64,000 nt of DNA, from NCBI GenBank assembly GCA_964456985.1, contig CAYWDH010000008.1, positions 25,224 through 89,223 of the forward strand, read 5' to 3'. The translations under genes and the position numbers were made by a program. The notes beneath the pieces are model-generated. The model had not been told where the DNA came from. It did no database searches and saw nothing but the letters and a program-made list of their open reading frames with translations. Origin of the DNA: WJMT01 sp964456985. GTDB taxonomy: Bacteria; Acidobacteriota; Aminicenantia; Aminicenantales; Aminicenantaceae. Within the stretch, counting starts at the first letter, position 1; every line of letters starts with the position of its first letter. This document shows, piece by piece, positions 45,221 through 54,900 of this stretch.

Positions 45221-46366
45221 ATGAGAAAAAATATCATATTATTTTTATTTATTCTTTTTTTTATATTCTGCAGCACTGATAGTGACGTAGTAGAACGCAT
45301 TGAAGAAAAAGGAGTGGAGGTCATTAAGAATCACATCAAGCCCTACCAATTGAATGAGCCCAATGACTTCACCACTCAAATCCTTTTCTATATAGATACG
45401 GCCAGCACTCTGATCACAAAGACAGGCTTGCTGGATATTAGAGACTTTGATGTGGACTCAAAAGGAAATATCTACTGCATAAGCACTAAAAATCTGGAGC
45501 ATTTGGTGTTTAAGTTTGGTAAAAACGGTAAATTTATGGATTCTTTTATAAAAAAGGGGAGGGGTCCAGGCGAAGTAGATAAGTTTATGAATTTTCGTAT
45601 AAACCACAGAGATGAAATCGAGATTTATAAGCCTCATCCACCTACTTTATTGTTTTTTAATGAAAAAGGGGAGCTTATAAGAGAAAAGCATTTTAAAAGA
45701 TCCCACACAAAGGCCTTGGCTTTAAAAAACGGGAATTACCTGGTTTTGGGCCTTCCCGAGCATTTTGATGAAAATTTTGTTTACACTCCCTTAAGTATTC
45801 TTGATTCTAATCAAGAAAAAATAAAAGACCTTGAAATCAGAAAATGGCCCAATCCTGTTAATGCCAAAAAGATGAAATATTCTGATCATATTTTTCAATG
45901 GAGTCTTTCCAAAGAAAGAATATTCATAGCTAATGAACACAGAGAGTATGAGATTCCGGTTTTTGATCTTGATGGGAATCTCATAAGAAAAATACAAAAA
46001 GAATACCGTCCTGTGACCATTCCTTCTGAGGTTAAAGTGAGATTTAGAAAGGTTTATACTCGATTTGCGGACAGGATATATTTCCCTAAAAATTATGATC
46101 CTTTCCAGGGCATTTTCACAGATGATCAGGGAAGATTGTTTGTGGCCACCTATGAACAAGGAGAAAATCCTGGAGAATACATCCATGATATTTTCAATGC
46201 TGAGGGTGTGTTTATTGGCAGAAAAAGCCTCAACCATTTTGCAACAGAAAAAGACAGCGCCCCTAGTGCCTTGGAGGCTAAGTTAAAAAACAATCGCCTT
46301 TACTGTCTTCAAATGGATGATATGGGATATATGAGGATAGCTGTCTCTGAGATACGCTGGGAGTGA
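45221..46366 (+). CDS. Six-bladed beta-propeller lipoprotein (subfamily A)
   Basis: A 381-residue lipoprotein (lipobox F-F-I-F-C-S). It has the subfamily A start I-E-E-K-G-V-E-V-I-K-N-H-I-K-P-Y and ending M-R-I-A-V-S-E-I-R-W-E. Blade motif D-S-F-I-K-K-G-R-G-P-G-E-V. Leader AAAAGGGGG precedes the ATG. It is convergent, with 5 bp between stops, with the gene at 46372. Function unknown. Confidence 0.8.
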   Translation: MRKNIILFLFILFFIFCSTDSDVVERIEEKGVEVIKNHIKPYQLNEPNDFTTQILFYIDTASTLITKTGLLDIRDFDVDSKGNIYCISTKNLEHLVFKFGKNGKFMDSFIKKGRGPGEVDKFMNFRINHRDEIEIYKPHPPTLLFFNEKGELIREKHFKRSHTKALALKNGNYLVLGLPEHFDENFVYTPLSILDSNQEKIKDLEIRKWPNPVNAKKMKYSDHIFQWSLSKERIFIANEHREYEIPVFDLDGNLIRKIQKEYRPVTIPSEVKVRFRKVYTRFADRIYFPKNYDPFQGIFTDDQGRLFVATYEQGENPGEYIHDIFNAEGVFIGRKSLNHFATEKDSAPSALEAKLKNNRLYCLQMDDMGYMRIAVSEIRWE

Positions 46367-46371
46367 AATGG

Positions 46372-47418
46372 TTACTGAAGGATTTCCACTTCCAGAATCC
46401 GTATCATGGGAAAGGGCTCTTGTCTATAGAAAAACAAGCGGTTTTTCCATACACATCCCAAAAACGTCAATTCCTTATCAGCAACCTCCGTCAGTTCTTC
46501 TTGTTTAATAAGATTGTCATTTTCCAGTGAATACAGGAAGAACCGTTGGGATTTTGGTGTATGGACAGCTTCAAGTGAATCGTCTCCATGATACTCAATT
46601 TGAGCAACCAGGACATATATTTGATTGTTGATCATAAATGGTTGTCCGTAGTTATAGGGCACTGCTCTTATCCAATTTTGGCCTTTAAGGAATTGAGTTT
46701 TCTTATACTTTTCATCAATTTTTATGTTTTTTATTTTTTCCCCACTGTTTAAATCATACGCGGCCAGCTTCATTTCATCTCCGGGGCAGGTCCAGAGGGT
46801 TTTATTTTTTATGACGAACCGCATTGTTCCGTTGGTCATGGATTCTCTATTAGTGAGGACAAATTCTTTTTCGATCTTTAAGGTTTTGAGATCAAGAATT
46901 TTAAAATTATTATATGTATTCTCATTGGTTCTTCCCATAGAAACAAAAAGAAGTCTGTGTTTATCAATGAAGTCTGAATAATAGAAAAATTGCTCTGGCA
47001 AAGCGTAAAGCTCAATATGTTCTCCAGAGGGATTGAATTCCTTGAGCTGATAACCGTATTCTTGGAGAATAAAAATATTCCCAGTGAATGGATTAGTCAT
47101 TATTCTATAGGCATTTATGATCTCCCTGGGTCCTTTTCCTTTAGTAAGAAGCGTTTTTATAAAATTACCTTCTCTGTCAAAGACTTTCAGACATTCTTCT
47201 TTGATGTCCAGAATATATATATTTCCATGTGTATCGCAGTCCACAGAATTAATAGAGGAAAATTGATAGGGCATCTCTTCCTCTGTTTTTGCCTCATAAA
47301 TGCCAATGTCTCTGACAACTGCAATATTTATTTCTTCACTTGTTTGATTTCCTCTCTCACATACAATGGAAGCAAGGATGAGGACTAGAATGATCATTAA
47401 AAAAGATACTTTTTTCAT
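46372..47418 (-). CDS. Beta-propeller lipoprotein (divergent)
   Basis: A 348-residue protein with signal and a poor lipobox (A-S-I-V-C). The key motif has drifted to K-T-L-L-T-K-G-K-G-P-R-E-I, and several blades are shorter than in paralogues, so it is the most divergent full-length member. Read opposite to neighbours; function unknown. Confidence 0.75.
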   Translation of the reverse strand: MKKVSFLMIILVLILASIVCERGNQTSEEINIAVVRDIGIYEAKTEEEMPYQFSSINSVDCDTHGNIYILDIKEECLKVFDREGNFIKTLLTKGKGPREIINAYRIMTNPFTGNIFILQEYGYQLKEFNPSGEHIELYALPEQFFYYSDFIDKHRLLFVSMGRTNENTYNNFKILDLKTLKIEKEFVLTNRESMTNGTMRFVIKNKTLWTCPGDEMKLAAYDLNSGEKIKNIKIDEKYKKTQFLKGQNWIRAVPYNYGQPFMINNQIYVLVAQIEYHGDDSLEAVHTPKSQRFFLYSLENDNLIKQEELTEVADKELTFLGCVWKNRLFFYRQEPFPMIRILEVEILQ

Positions 47419-47578
47419 GATTAATCACCTTTCAGTTCTATTTGACTTCTACGTTCTGTATCTAAGTTTTGTTTATTTTCCCCTAATTATTAGTTGACAT
47501 CAAAATTTTATAATATATTATTAATACAATCAACAGAAGGATGGGAGTGAGAGATCTGAAAAATAATTGGGGGGAGTA

Positions 47579-48727
47579 ATGAATAAAAAGCCTATTTATA
47601 TGTTTTTTATGATTCTTTTGATTTTTCCTTTTAACACAGAAAAAGAAAAATCCGTTCAGGTTGAAATCATTGATGGAGTTCCTCATGTTATGAATCCAAA
47701 GCGGCCTTTAAAGGGAACGATCCTTCTTGAACTAGAGAAAAAGCTGGAGATCAATCCTTATGAACATGAAGAGATCGGATTGAAATATTTTGATGCAGTT
47801 AAAGACAGTGACGGAGAAGTCATTCTATTTGATGCAAATAATTCTGAAGCAGAGCGGTTCACAAAAGACGGAGAATACATGGACCGGCTGTTTCGTAAAG
47901 GTCAAGGCCCTGGAGAATTCACGAGAATGTCCCTCGTGCTCGTCCATTTTATGAACAATCAGATTTGGGTAACTGGCAGGGGAAAACTGGCTAAATATGA
48001 CAAAAAAGGGCAATTTATTTAGGAATTTAAGATTGGAGATTTTGTGGTCATTTTTATTAATCAGGATCACTATATAACTGATAAAAGGACAAGAGATGGA
48101 GAAGATTGGCTTCATGAAATTATGATCCGGAGAATCACGGAATCCCATGAGATTCAGGATGGCCCGGTTCTTATGGAAGGGATGAATCTGGGAATGATCC
48201 GTACTGAACGAGGTGGATTTGGTGATGAGTGGGGCACTCCGGACATGGAATATGCGGTTGACCAGGAAATGAAAAGGATTTATGTGGCAATGAAGGAAGA
48301 GTATAAAATCTATGCCAAAGATATACAGGGGCAAACTCTTTATGTGATTGAAAGGCCTTACAAACATGTGACCTTATCAAGAAGAGATAAAGAATTCATG
48401 CTTGAGAATTTTATTCAAAGAGACAGTGACCGAAAACCAATGTTTCTCAAAGCGTATCCGAGTAAATTGATGGCTCTAAAGGAAATAAAGGTACTTCCCA
48501 ATGGATACTTGGCTGTTTATCGAATTTCCGGTCTTAAAAAATATGAAGTGGATGTGTTTGATGATCAGGGAAGATACTTGTATAAGATCGAGGGTCCTGA
48601 AGATGTGAATCTTGATAGCGCCTTTTTTTATGATTTCGGCCTATCTACAGTCAAGACGGTGGATGATTTTCCGGTGTATATGGAGTACAGAGTCAAGAAC
48701 CTTCCTGAAATTTTCAATGGGAACTAG
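47579..48727 (+). pseudogene. Beta-propeller gene (subfamily B) with an in-frame stop
   Basis: Reading frame 47579-48727 is a ~382-codon propeller with signal peptide (M-N-K-K-P-I-Y-M-F-F-M-I-L-L-I), the subfamily B region V-E-I-I-D-G-V-P-H-V-M-N-P-K-R-P, and motif D-R-L-F-R-K-G-Q-G-P-G-E-F. It is broken by a single TAG at 48020-48022 in the phrase K-K-G-Q-F-I-stop-E-F-K-I; the frame continues without shift to 48727. A point nonsense mutation (or sequence error) is the likely cause, so only residues ~1-147 would be made unless amber is read through. Ribosome site GGGGAG lies just before the ATG. Confidence 0.75.
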
Positions 48728-48739
48728 GGAAAATATCCA

Positions 48740-49098
48740 ATGAAAAAATCCATTGCGAGTGTTTTGTTCATTTTGTGTTTTTTGGCGTACTGTGGGCCAG
48801 GCAGGCGCAATGTGGAAAAGGCAACCGAGAATGGAGTCGAGGTTATCATCTTGAAGCTTTCTTTGTGGATTATGCAGGCCGTATTTATGTACGGACTTTT
48901 GAAAATGGAGAGGTCGAGGGAAGCCGCATTCATGATGTTTTTACTTCTGAAGGTGTTTTTATAAGCCGCATCAACCTTGAATTGAGTTTTGATAGGGAAT
49001 ACAAGTACGCGCTTTCAAGGAACAAAAAAATCTATGGATTTAAAGAAAAAGGGAATGGGTTTGAACAGTTCATTTCATACAGAATCACCTGGAAATAA
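48740..49098 (+). pseudogene. Beta-propeller gene (subfamily A), internal deletion remnant
   Basis: The N-terminal part (frame of 48740) is a normal subfamily A start: signal peptide and lipobox F-L-A-Y-C-G-P, then A-T-E-N-G-V-E-V-I-I. At about 48850-48860 the frame changes by -1/+2 to the C-terminal part L-E-A-F-F-V-D-Y-A-G-R-I-Y-V-R-T-F-E-N-G ... Y-R-I-T-W-K, which matches the end of the subfamily A proteins. The middle ~240 residues, with all of the key motif, are gone. A deletion with a frame change is the simplest reading. It follows the broken gene above by 12 bp. Confidence 0.75.
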
Positions 49099-49101
49099 TA
49101 T

Positions 49102-49120
49102 AGATCGTCCCCTATAATTT
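49102..49120 (-). repeat. Fragment of interspersed repeat 5' end
   Basis: On the minus strand ATTATAGGGGACGATC. The TAG is the stop codon of the methyltransferase gene, the same arrangement seen at repeat copy C. The rest of the repeat is absent. Confidence 0.4.
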
Positions 49121-49876
49121 TTCCCCGACATACAGTCCGTATCCAAAATAATTAAAAAGTTTGAAAATACTTTTCGGGGGGACCATTATTTCTTTTATCC
49201 AGTTTCTGATTTCGGGACTTTTAAAGAAAAGGGAAAACAATTTCCCCCATGCTCCCAGATAGTCTCTGGGATTCATCAGCTTGACTTCACTGGTCCATTG
49301 ACTCAAAGCATTGGTTTTGTAAACTCTAGCATCTATGGATTTGAGCCCGGCTTGTTTCATCAGATGCTTCCAGCCTTCAGGGTCAAGGAATTCAGCCTGC
49401 CCAAGAGCGCTGTATAGGTATTCAGCCAATTCCGGAGGTGGTGTCTTGATCCAGGTCACCTCATTTATTCCTACAGATCCTCCTGACATGGTCACCCGGG
49501 CATACTCATTGATCACTTTCTTTTTATCCTTTGGAAAGGCAACCACAGACTCGCAAATGACAGCGTCAAAGATCTCATCGTCAAAGGGAAGGGCCTGAGC
49601 ATCTCCGATCTTAAATTCAACCCTGCCTCCAAGCTTTTTTCTTTGTGCTCTCTCCCATGACCTTTTGACCATCGTCTCAGAAAGGTCTACTCCCATAACT
49701 TTACATCCGTATTCCTCGGCTATAATGCAGGCGGTTATTCCGACTCCGCTGCCCACATCCAGAACATAGGAATCCTTATCAATACCGCAGGCTTTAATAA
49801 GCTCTCTGGTGGCATTCAGACCTCCCATATGTTTGGTCAGGCCCCAGTAAGCCTGGAATTCAAAGTAGGGCTGCAT
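49112..49876 (-). CDS. SAM-dependent class I methyltransferase
   Basis: A 254-residue protein with a Methyltransf_11/25-type fold: motif I V-L-D-V-G-S-G-V-G-I-T (SAM binding), G-V-D-L-S-E-T-M-V (post I), D-A-Q-A-L-P-F-D-D-E-I-F-D-A-V (motif II/III). A ~90-residue C-terminal extension is not assigned. Substrate is unknown; sterol/ubiquinone-type or arsenite-type methyltransferases have similar cores, but no Cys motif for arsenite was seen. ATG 49876 is chosen, overlapping the end of the upstream lipoprotein gene by 17 nt. Confidence 0.82.
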   Translation of the reverse strand: MQPYFEFQAYWGLTKHMGGLNATRELIKACGIDKDSYVLDVGSGVGITACIIAEEYGCKVMGVDLSETMVKRSWERAQRKKLGGRVEFKIGDAQALPFDDEIFDAVICESVVAFPKDKKKVINEYARVTMSGGSVGINEVTWIKTPPPELAEYLYSALGQAEFLDPEGWKHLMKQAGLKSIDARVYKTNALSQWTSEVKLMNPRDYLGAWGKLFSLFFKSPEIRNWIKEIMVPPKSIFKLFNYFGYGLYVGEKL

Positions 49877-50354
49877 CCAGTTCCTTTTTTTTCTTGAGTA
49901 TCTGTGAGACCAGGTCGTTAACAGCAGCCTCATACTTCTCCATGTCTTTCAATGGTTTGAGCGCTAATTTATGAAGTTTGATATAGGTCTCATAGAGTTC
50001 CTTGAGTTTTTTATGCGCCTCCTCATATTTTTCAGGGGCATCTTCCAGCCCTTCCAACATCTTATCGATCCGGGCTTTATTTTCACGCATCATCTGTTTG
50101 TTTGCTTCCATATCTCCGGATAGTATTTCTTTTACGGCTGAAGCGAAATCCATCTCTGTAACTTTTGCGTACTCCCAGGCTGTTCGGTACGCTTTGGACT
50201 GACTGATACAGCCTTGAGCCTGAGTAACAATCACATCTGCCATGCCTTTGGCTTTGATTTTATACTCTTCTTCCTCCTGAGCCTTATTGCTGCAGCTGAT
50301 AGTAAGAACAAAAGCTCCAATAAGGATAATGATAACGATTACAGTTTTTTTCAT
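49860..50354 (-). CDS. Coiled-coil lipoprotein
   Basis: A 164-residue protein with signal and lipobox (V-L-T-I-S-C-S). The mature part is almost entirely helical with heptads and many Lys/Glu (E-N-K-A-R-I-D-K-M-L-E-G-L ... L-K-K-K-K-E-L-D-A), probably a coiled coil in the envelope. No family recognised. It shares an operon with the methyltransferase. Confidence 0.65.
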   Translation of the reverse strand: MKKTVIVIIILIGAFVLTISCSNKAQEEEEYKIKAKGMADVIVTQAQGCISQSKAYRTAWEYAKVTEMDFASAVKEILSGDMEANKQMMRENKARIDKMLEGLEDAPEKYEEAHKKLKELYETYIKLHKLALKPLKDMEKYEAAVNDLVSQILKKKKELDAALL

Positions 50355-50583
50355 TTTACCCCCTAAGGTTTTCGGTTATCGTAAGTTTTTGATTTCATTT
50401 TTAAGGCCTCTTATCTCCTATCGGATCAAAAAGAGAGGAATAAAAAAAAATATCTTTTAGTCTATTGGATTTTTTTGATTTGTCAAACAAAGGCAAGTTG
50501 ACAATTTGAAATTTGTTCTATATATTCAAATCGAATCCATAAGAAAATAAGCAAAATTTGGATTGACAGGAGGGAAATTAGTT

Positions 50584-50808
50584 ATGCAAAAAGATATCGA
50601 GACCATTATCGACAAAGTTTGTGCCTTTGTTAAGGAAGTTCCTATCGAAGATCCTGACTGGAAAATTCATCAAAATGATCTGATTGAAGACCTCAAAGAG
50701 TTACTTGAAATACTGACGGGGCGTCAAATTATTGGAGTGAGACCCCCATGGTGCATTGGAGATGTCGTTAAATATCCACCGCCATTTAGGACCTATGAAA
50801 ACAAGTAA
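50584..50808 (+). CDS. Small protein, candidate RiPP precursor or partner of a radical SAM enzyme
   Basis: A 74-residue acidic-to-neutral protein: residues 1-47 are charged and helical (leader-like), residues 48-74 contain G-V-R-P-P-W-C-I-G-D-V-V-K-Y-P-P-P-F with Pro, Trp, Tyr and one Cys. Cys13 and Cys57 are the only Cys. It lies 5-15 bp ahead of a radical SAM/SPASM gene, the usual place for a RiPP precursor. It has AGGAGGG upstream of ATG 50584. I do not recognise a family; it could instead be an accessory protein. Confidence 0.5.
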   Translation: MQKDIETIIDKVCAFVKEVPIEDPDWKIHQNDLIEDLKELLEILTGRQIIGVRPPWCIGDVVKYPPPFRTYENK

Positions 50809-50822
50809 CAAAGGATGCCGGA

Positions 50823-51941
50823 ATATCGATTTTTGAAAAAGAAAATTCCTCTATTGATTACATAGACAAATCCTTCAAATTCAATAATTTTACTTTTTAT
50901 ATAACGGAAGAGTGTAACTATGCGTGTTCTTACTGCTACCAAAAAAGAAGAAAACGCAGACTGAAAATTTCATCCATTCAAAATACTATCGATTTTTTCA
51001 CTCCTTATTTCACAGATTCCCTCAACATCAGCTTCTATGGTGGCGAGCCCCTTTTAGCTTTTGACTCTATTGAGCAAACCCTCGAATATTTAGAAAAGAA
51101 CCTTCGACCAGGCCGATCCCTATCGTATTCATTGACCACGAACGGAAGCCTCTTCACCAGAGACATTCTGAGTATTCTGAATGAATTCCACTTCAAGCTT
51201 CTGTTGAGTTTTGACGGATATTCGCAAAACAAAACCAGGAAAGAAAACAGTTTTGAGTCATTGGTGAATGTTATCGAAACCATAAAAACCTATCCTCATA
51301 TTGAATTGAGCACACAGAGTGTCTTTGTACCAGAAACAGTGAGTCTTCTTTCAGATTCCATCGAGTTTATCGTTCGTGCTGGAGTCAAATCCGTGGATTT
51401 TAATCTGGATTACATCAGCCCTTGGGATCAAAGGGATTTGAGGTATTTTGAGGAGGAATTGAAAAAAGTGCGGAAAATGGCCCTAGAGCATTATGAAAGG
51501 AAAGAAAATATTCCAGTGGCTTTTTTAAACAAATCAGATTCATACGGCATTTCGGTCTGTGAAGGGGGGAAGGAGAATATGGTCCTTGTTCCGGATGGTT
51601 CCCTCTGGGGATGTTTTCTTTTGTTTGATTATGCCAGTTTTAAAGGCGATGAGTCTTTAACCAGTACTTACAGTTTTGGTTCCATTGAGGACTTCAAAAA
51701 AAAGCATAAAGTGACCTATCCACAAATACGGAAAAATTATTCTCAGATCCGCTTGGACAGGTGTTATACGGATAAAAGTCCGTGCATCAGATGCTTGGAT
51801 CTTCTTAGATGTACGCTCTGTCCTATTGCGGCCTGTTTTGGGAGTCCTGATATGTGGAAAATACCTCAATGGGTGTGTGAGATCAGGCGAATTTTTACCA
51901 GAGAGAATAAGGTCTTCTGGAGTCAGATCGATTCGGGTTGA
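50823..51941 (+). CDS. Radical SAM/SPASM protein, possible peptide maturase (start unclear)
   Basis: The open frame runs from after a stop at 50796 to 51941 (about 373 codons from 50823). Cluster motif C-N-Y-A-C-S-Y-C (Cys near codons 31, 35 and 38), Y-G-G-E-P, T-T-N-G and L-S-F-D-G are typical of peptide-modifying radical SAM enzymes; a SPASM-like part follows (C-E-G-G-K-E-N-M ... G-S-L-W-G-C and C-I-R-C-L-D-L-L-R-C-T-L-C-P). No ATG, GTG, TTG or CTG exists in this frame upstream of the first Cys. ATG 50815 (M-P-E-Y-R-F-L-K-K) is in the +1 frame and stops at 50865, so a frame change or a non-standard start is needed. The coordinate 50823 (ATA) is provisional. Confidence 0.65.
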   Translation: MSIFEKENSSIDYIDKSFKFNNFTFYITEECNYACSYCYQKRRKRRLKISSIQNTIDFFTPYFTDSLNISFYGGEPLLAFDSIEQTLEYLEKNLRPGRSLSYSLTTNGSLFTRDILSILNEFHFKLLLSFDGYSQNKTRKENSFESLVNVIETIKTYPHIELSTQSVFVPETVSLLSDSIEFIVRAGVKSVDFNLDYISPWDQRDLRYFEEELKKVRKMALEHYERKENIPVAFLNKSDSYGISVCEGGKENMVLVPDGSLWGCFLLFDYASFKGDESLTSTYSFGSIEDFKKKHKVTYPQIRKNYSQIRLDRCYTDKSPCIRCLDLLRCTLCPIAACFGSPDMWKIPQWVCEIRRIFTRENKVFWSQIDSG

Positions 51942-51961
51942 ATAAGAAGGGATCCCGGGTA

Positions 51962-54900
51962 TCACTCATTCTGAAGAGAGCTTATGGATTTTTTAGCTTC
52001 TAAGATTTCCGGTAGTCCTTGATCAGCATTTTTCCAATAATTAAGGAATTGTTCGAAATGTTCCAGTGATTGCTCTGTGTTTCCCTTGTCTTTTTCGATT
52101 TTTCCAAGCCAGTAATAGCTTAAAACATATAAATTCCCCCAGGAAAGTCTTCCGGTGGTCAGTGTCTGGATGTCATTATAGCATTTAAGGGCTTCGTCAG
52201 TTTTTTTTAAAAAATAATAAGCCTGGCCCATGGAATCGAGAAACAGGGCATGGTCATCATAAGGATTATTCTGAGAGGGAAGAGACAAATATCCTTTGTT
52301 AAAGTATTCAATGGCGGTGGAATAGTCTTCTGTTTTGAATGCGATCATCCCTTTCAAATGATGATAATATTTTAGATACTGTCTCTGGCTTTGTGTTTCA
52401 TTGATCAGTCCCATCATGAGTTCCGCTTTCTTTTCAGCTCTGGGAACATCGTTGAGTTGTGCAGAAGCCAGACCAGAGACATACTGACCTAATATGGAAT
52501 ACCAAATAAAGGAATATTCCTTAGGGGATTCTGTTTCCTGAAAGAGCTCTTCAACAGTCTGCTGGCAACGCCTATAATCATGATTGATGTATTGAACAAA
52601 TGACAGCAAAAAAAGAAAATCCAATTCATTGTATTTTTCATTTTGTTTTCTGAACTGACTGATGTGTTCTGAAATAAATTTTTCACAGTCAGAAAATCTT
52701 CCTTCTTGGACCATCAGGTAATGCTGCCATTGGAAGCTCGAAGCTATGGTGTTGTGATCTTTCAAAAGAGCCAGATAGTACTCTCTTGCTTTTTCCAAAT
52801 CTCCTTTGACCTGATAAATATTCCCTAAAAACTCCAAATTTTGATAATCATCCGGAAAGATCTCCTCAACTTTTAAGGCATATTTTAGGGCTGTGTCCAC
52901 TTCTCCCTTGCAAAAATAGACATCAGCCAAATGAGTGTAGAACACTTTTGGGTTGATAATGTCTCTATTGTTCTCAAGCAAATCAGCCGCTTTGGTGTAC
53001 TGACCTTTCTGCAAATAGATCCATACTAGATTTGAATGAGCGGTATCAGGGACATAAAGAATGGCTTTTAAAAAATGTTGTTCAGCAAGGTCATTCTCTC
53101 CCATATTTCTATAAATAGCCCCTAACAGTGAATGAGCTTCCTCATCATAAGGATAGATTTCAAGCACTTCTTTATATTTAGAAATGGCTTTTTCTACAGA
53201 ACCTTCCAGCAGGTAATGAGCATATCCTTCAATCAATAACTTTTCCCTGAGAGAGCCGCGCCCCTCATTTGCAAGGTCTAGTGCTTTCTGACTGTACTCT
53301 TGAGCTTTAGATAAATCCTGGAGGTAAGCATAGTTTATGGAAATGCTGCGAAAGGCCATGGCAAATTCAGGGTCCAGTTTAATGGCTTCTTCAAGGAATT
53401 GATTGCTCTCCTCGAATTTACCTTCCACATAAGATTTTTTGCCTTTGTAATAGAGCCGAAGTGCCTGCTCAGATTTGGTGAAGCTTTTAATCCGTTCATC
53501 ATAATCGTTAATGATCTCGTAGCGTTTAAATCCAAGATTTGTTTTTATCCATATAGTGAGGTCGTCAATTCTGTCCAAAAGGTCTCCTTCCTGTCCTTTT
53601 TCAACCTGGATGATTCTGGTGCTCAGGGTTTCATAGCTAACAGGCCTAACGATTTTTATGGAGAAACGGAGGATATCCCCAAATTTGCTGTAATTCCCCT
53701 GCACGTAATACCGGATATTTTCATTCTGGGCGATTTTATCCAGTACTTTTTTGGTAGGGACTTCTTCGGATTTGTGCTGCATTTTTGTTAAAAGAGCATC
53801 AAACTGGAGGGTAGGAATGACATGCAGATATTTGGACTGTTCCAGGTCAGTAATGATCATTTCCTGGAAGTCTTTTCTGTAATGATCCAGAGAGTCCTCT
53901 CCAGAATTGTTCTGGAAAGGAAGAACGGACATGGTCATTTGGGTCATACCTGGAATCCCTGATTTCTTCACCTTTCCTGAAAAAAACAGGAAGTATACGG
54001 TCACTGAGACAACCAGAAGCAGGGCAAGATAAAAGAACGGCCTTTGAAAAAGACTGAGCGGTTTTTTATACTTTACGGTCTTTATATCCAGCCCGGTTGA
54101 TTCCAGTTCTTTGAGGATTTCGTCACAATCCTGATAGCGGTTCTCGGGGTTTTTATGAAGGCACTTCATGATGATTTTTTGGAGAGTTGGAGGCACATCA
54201 GACTTCAGCTCGGTTATGGGAGGGGGTTTTTCCTGGAGATGCTTTTGAATGTACTCTTTTGGTGTGTGCGCCTCAAAAGGCAGTTTTCCAGTGAGCATTT
54301 CAAATAATATGATTCCCATTGAGTAAATATCTGATCTTTGATCGACTTCTTCGCCTTTTGCTTGTTCAGGTGAGATATAAGGAAGGGTTCCTACGACTTT
54401 CTTTTTCCTGTCAATTTTACGAGCTTTAAGAGATTTGGATACGCCAAAATCCATGATGTAGGCATGGCCGCTGTAATCGATCATGATGTTACGCGGTTTT
54501 AGGTCCAGGTGAGCGATATTTTTCTGGTGAGCCGCCTTAAGTCCAAGGCAAATCTGCTTGGCAATGGAAAGAGTTGTTTCAGCGCTGAGTGATCCGGATG
54601 TGTGAATCAGGTCTTTGAGGTCATGTCCTTTGATATAGTCCATAGAGATAAATTTAATATCATTTACTTCACCGATGTCATGTATTCGTATCACATTTTC
54701 ATGGGATATGGACCGAGCCAGGATGGTTTCTTGTTTGAAATTTTGTATGAATTGGGGGTCTTTTGAATAGAGAGGGCGAATCATTTTGAGGGCGACGATT
54801 ATATTCAGTTCTCTGTCTTCTGCCTTATAGACACGTCCCATCCCTCCTCGACCGATCTCTTCAACGATTCGGTATCGAGGCCCGAATTGTTCACCGGGAG

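Noticed and set aside
47825..48367. 180-codon minus-strand ORF over the broken propeller gene
   Set aside because: The forward frame carries the propeller motif and family signature; the minus ORF has no recognisable features.
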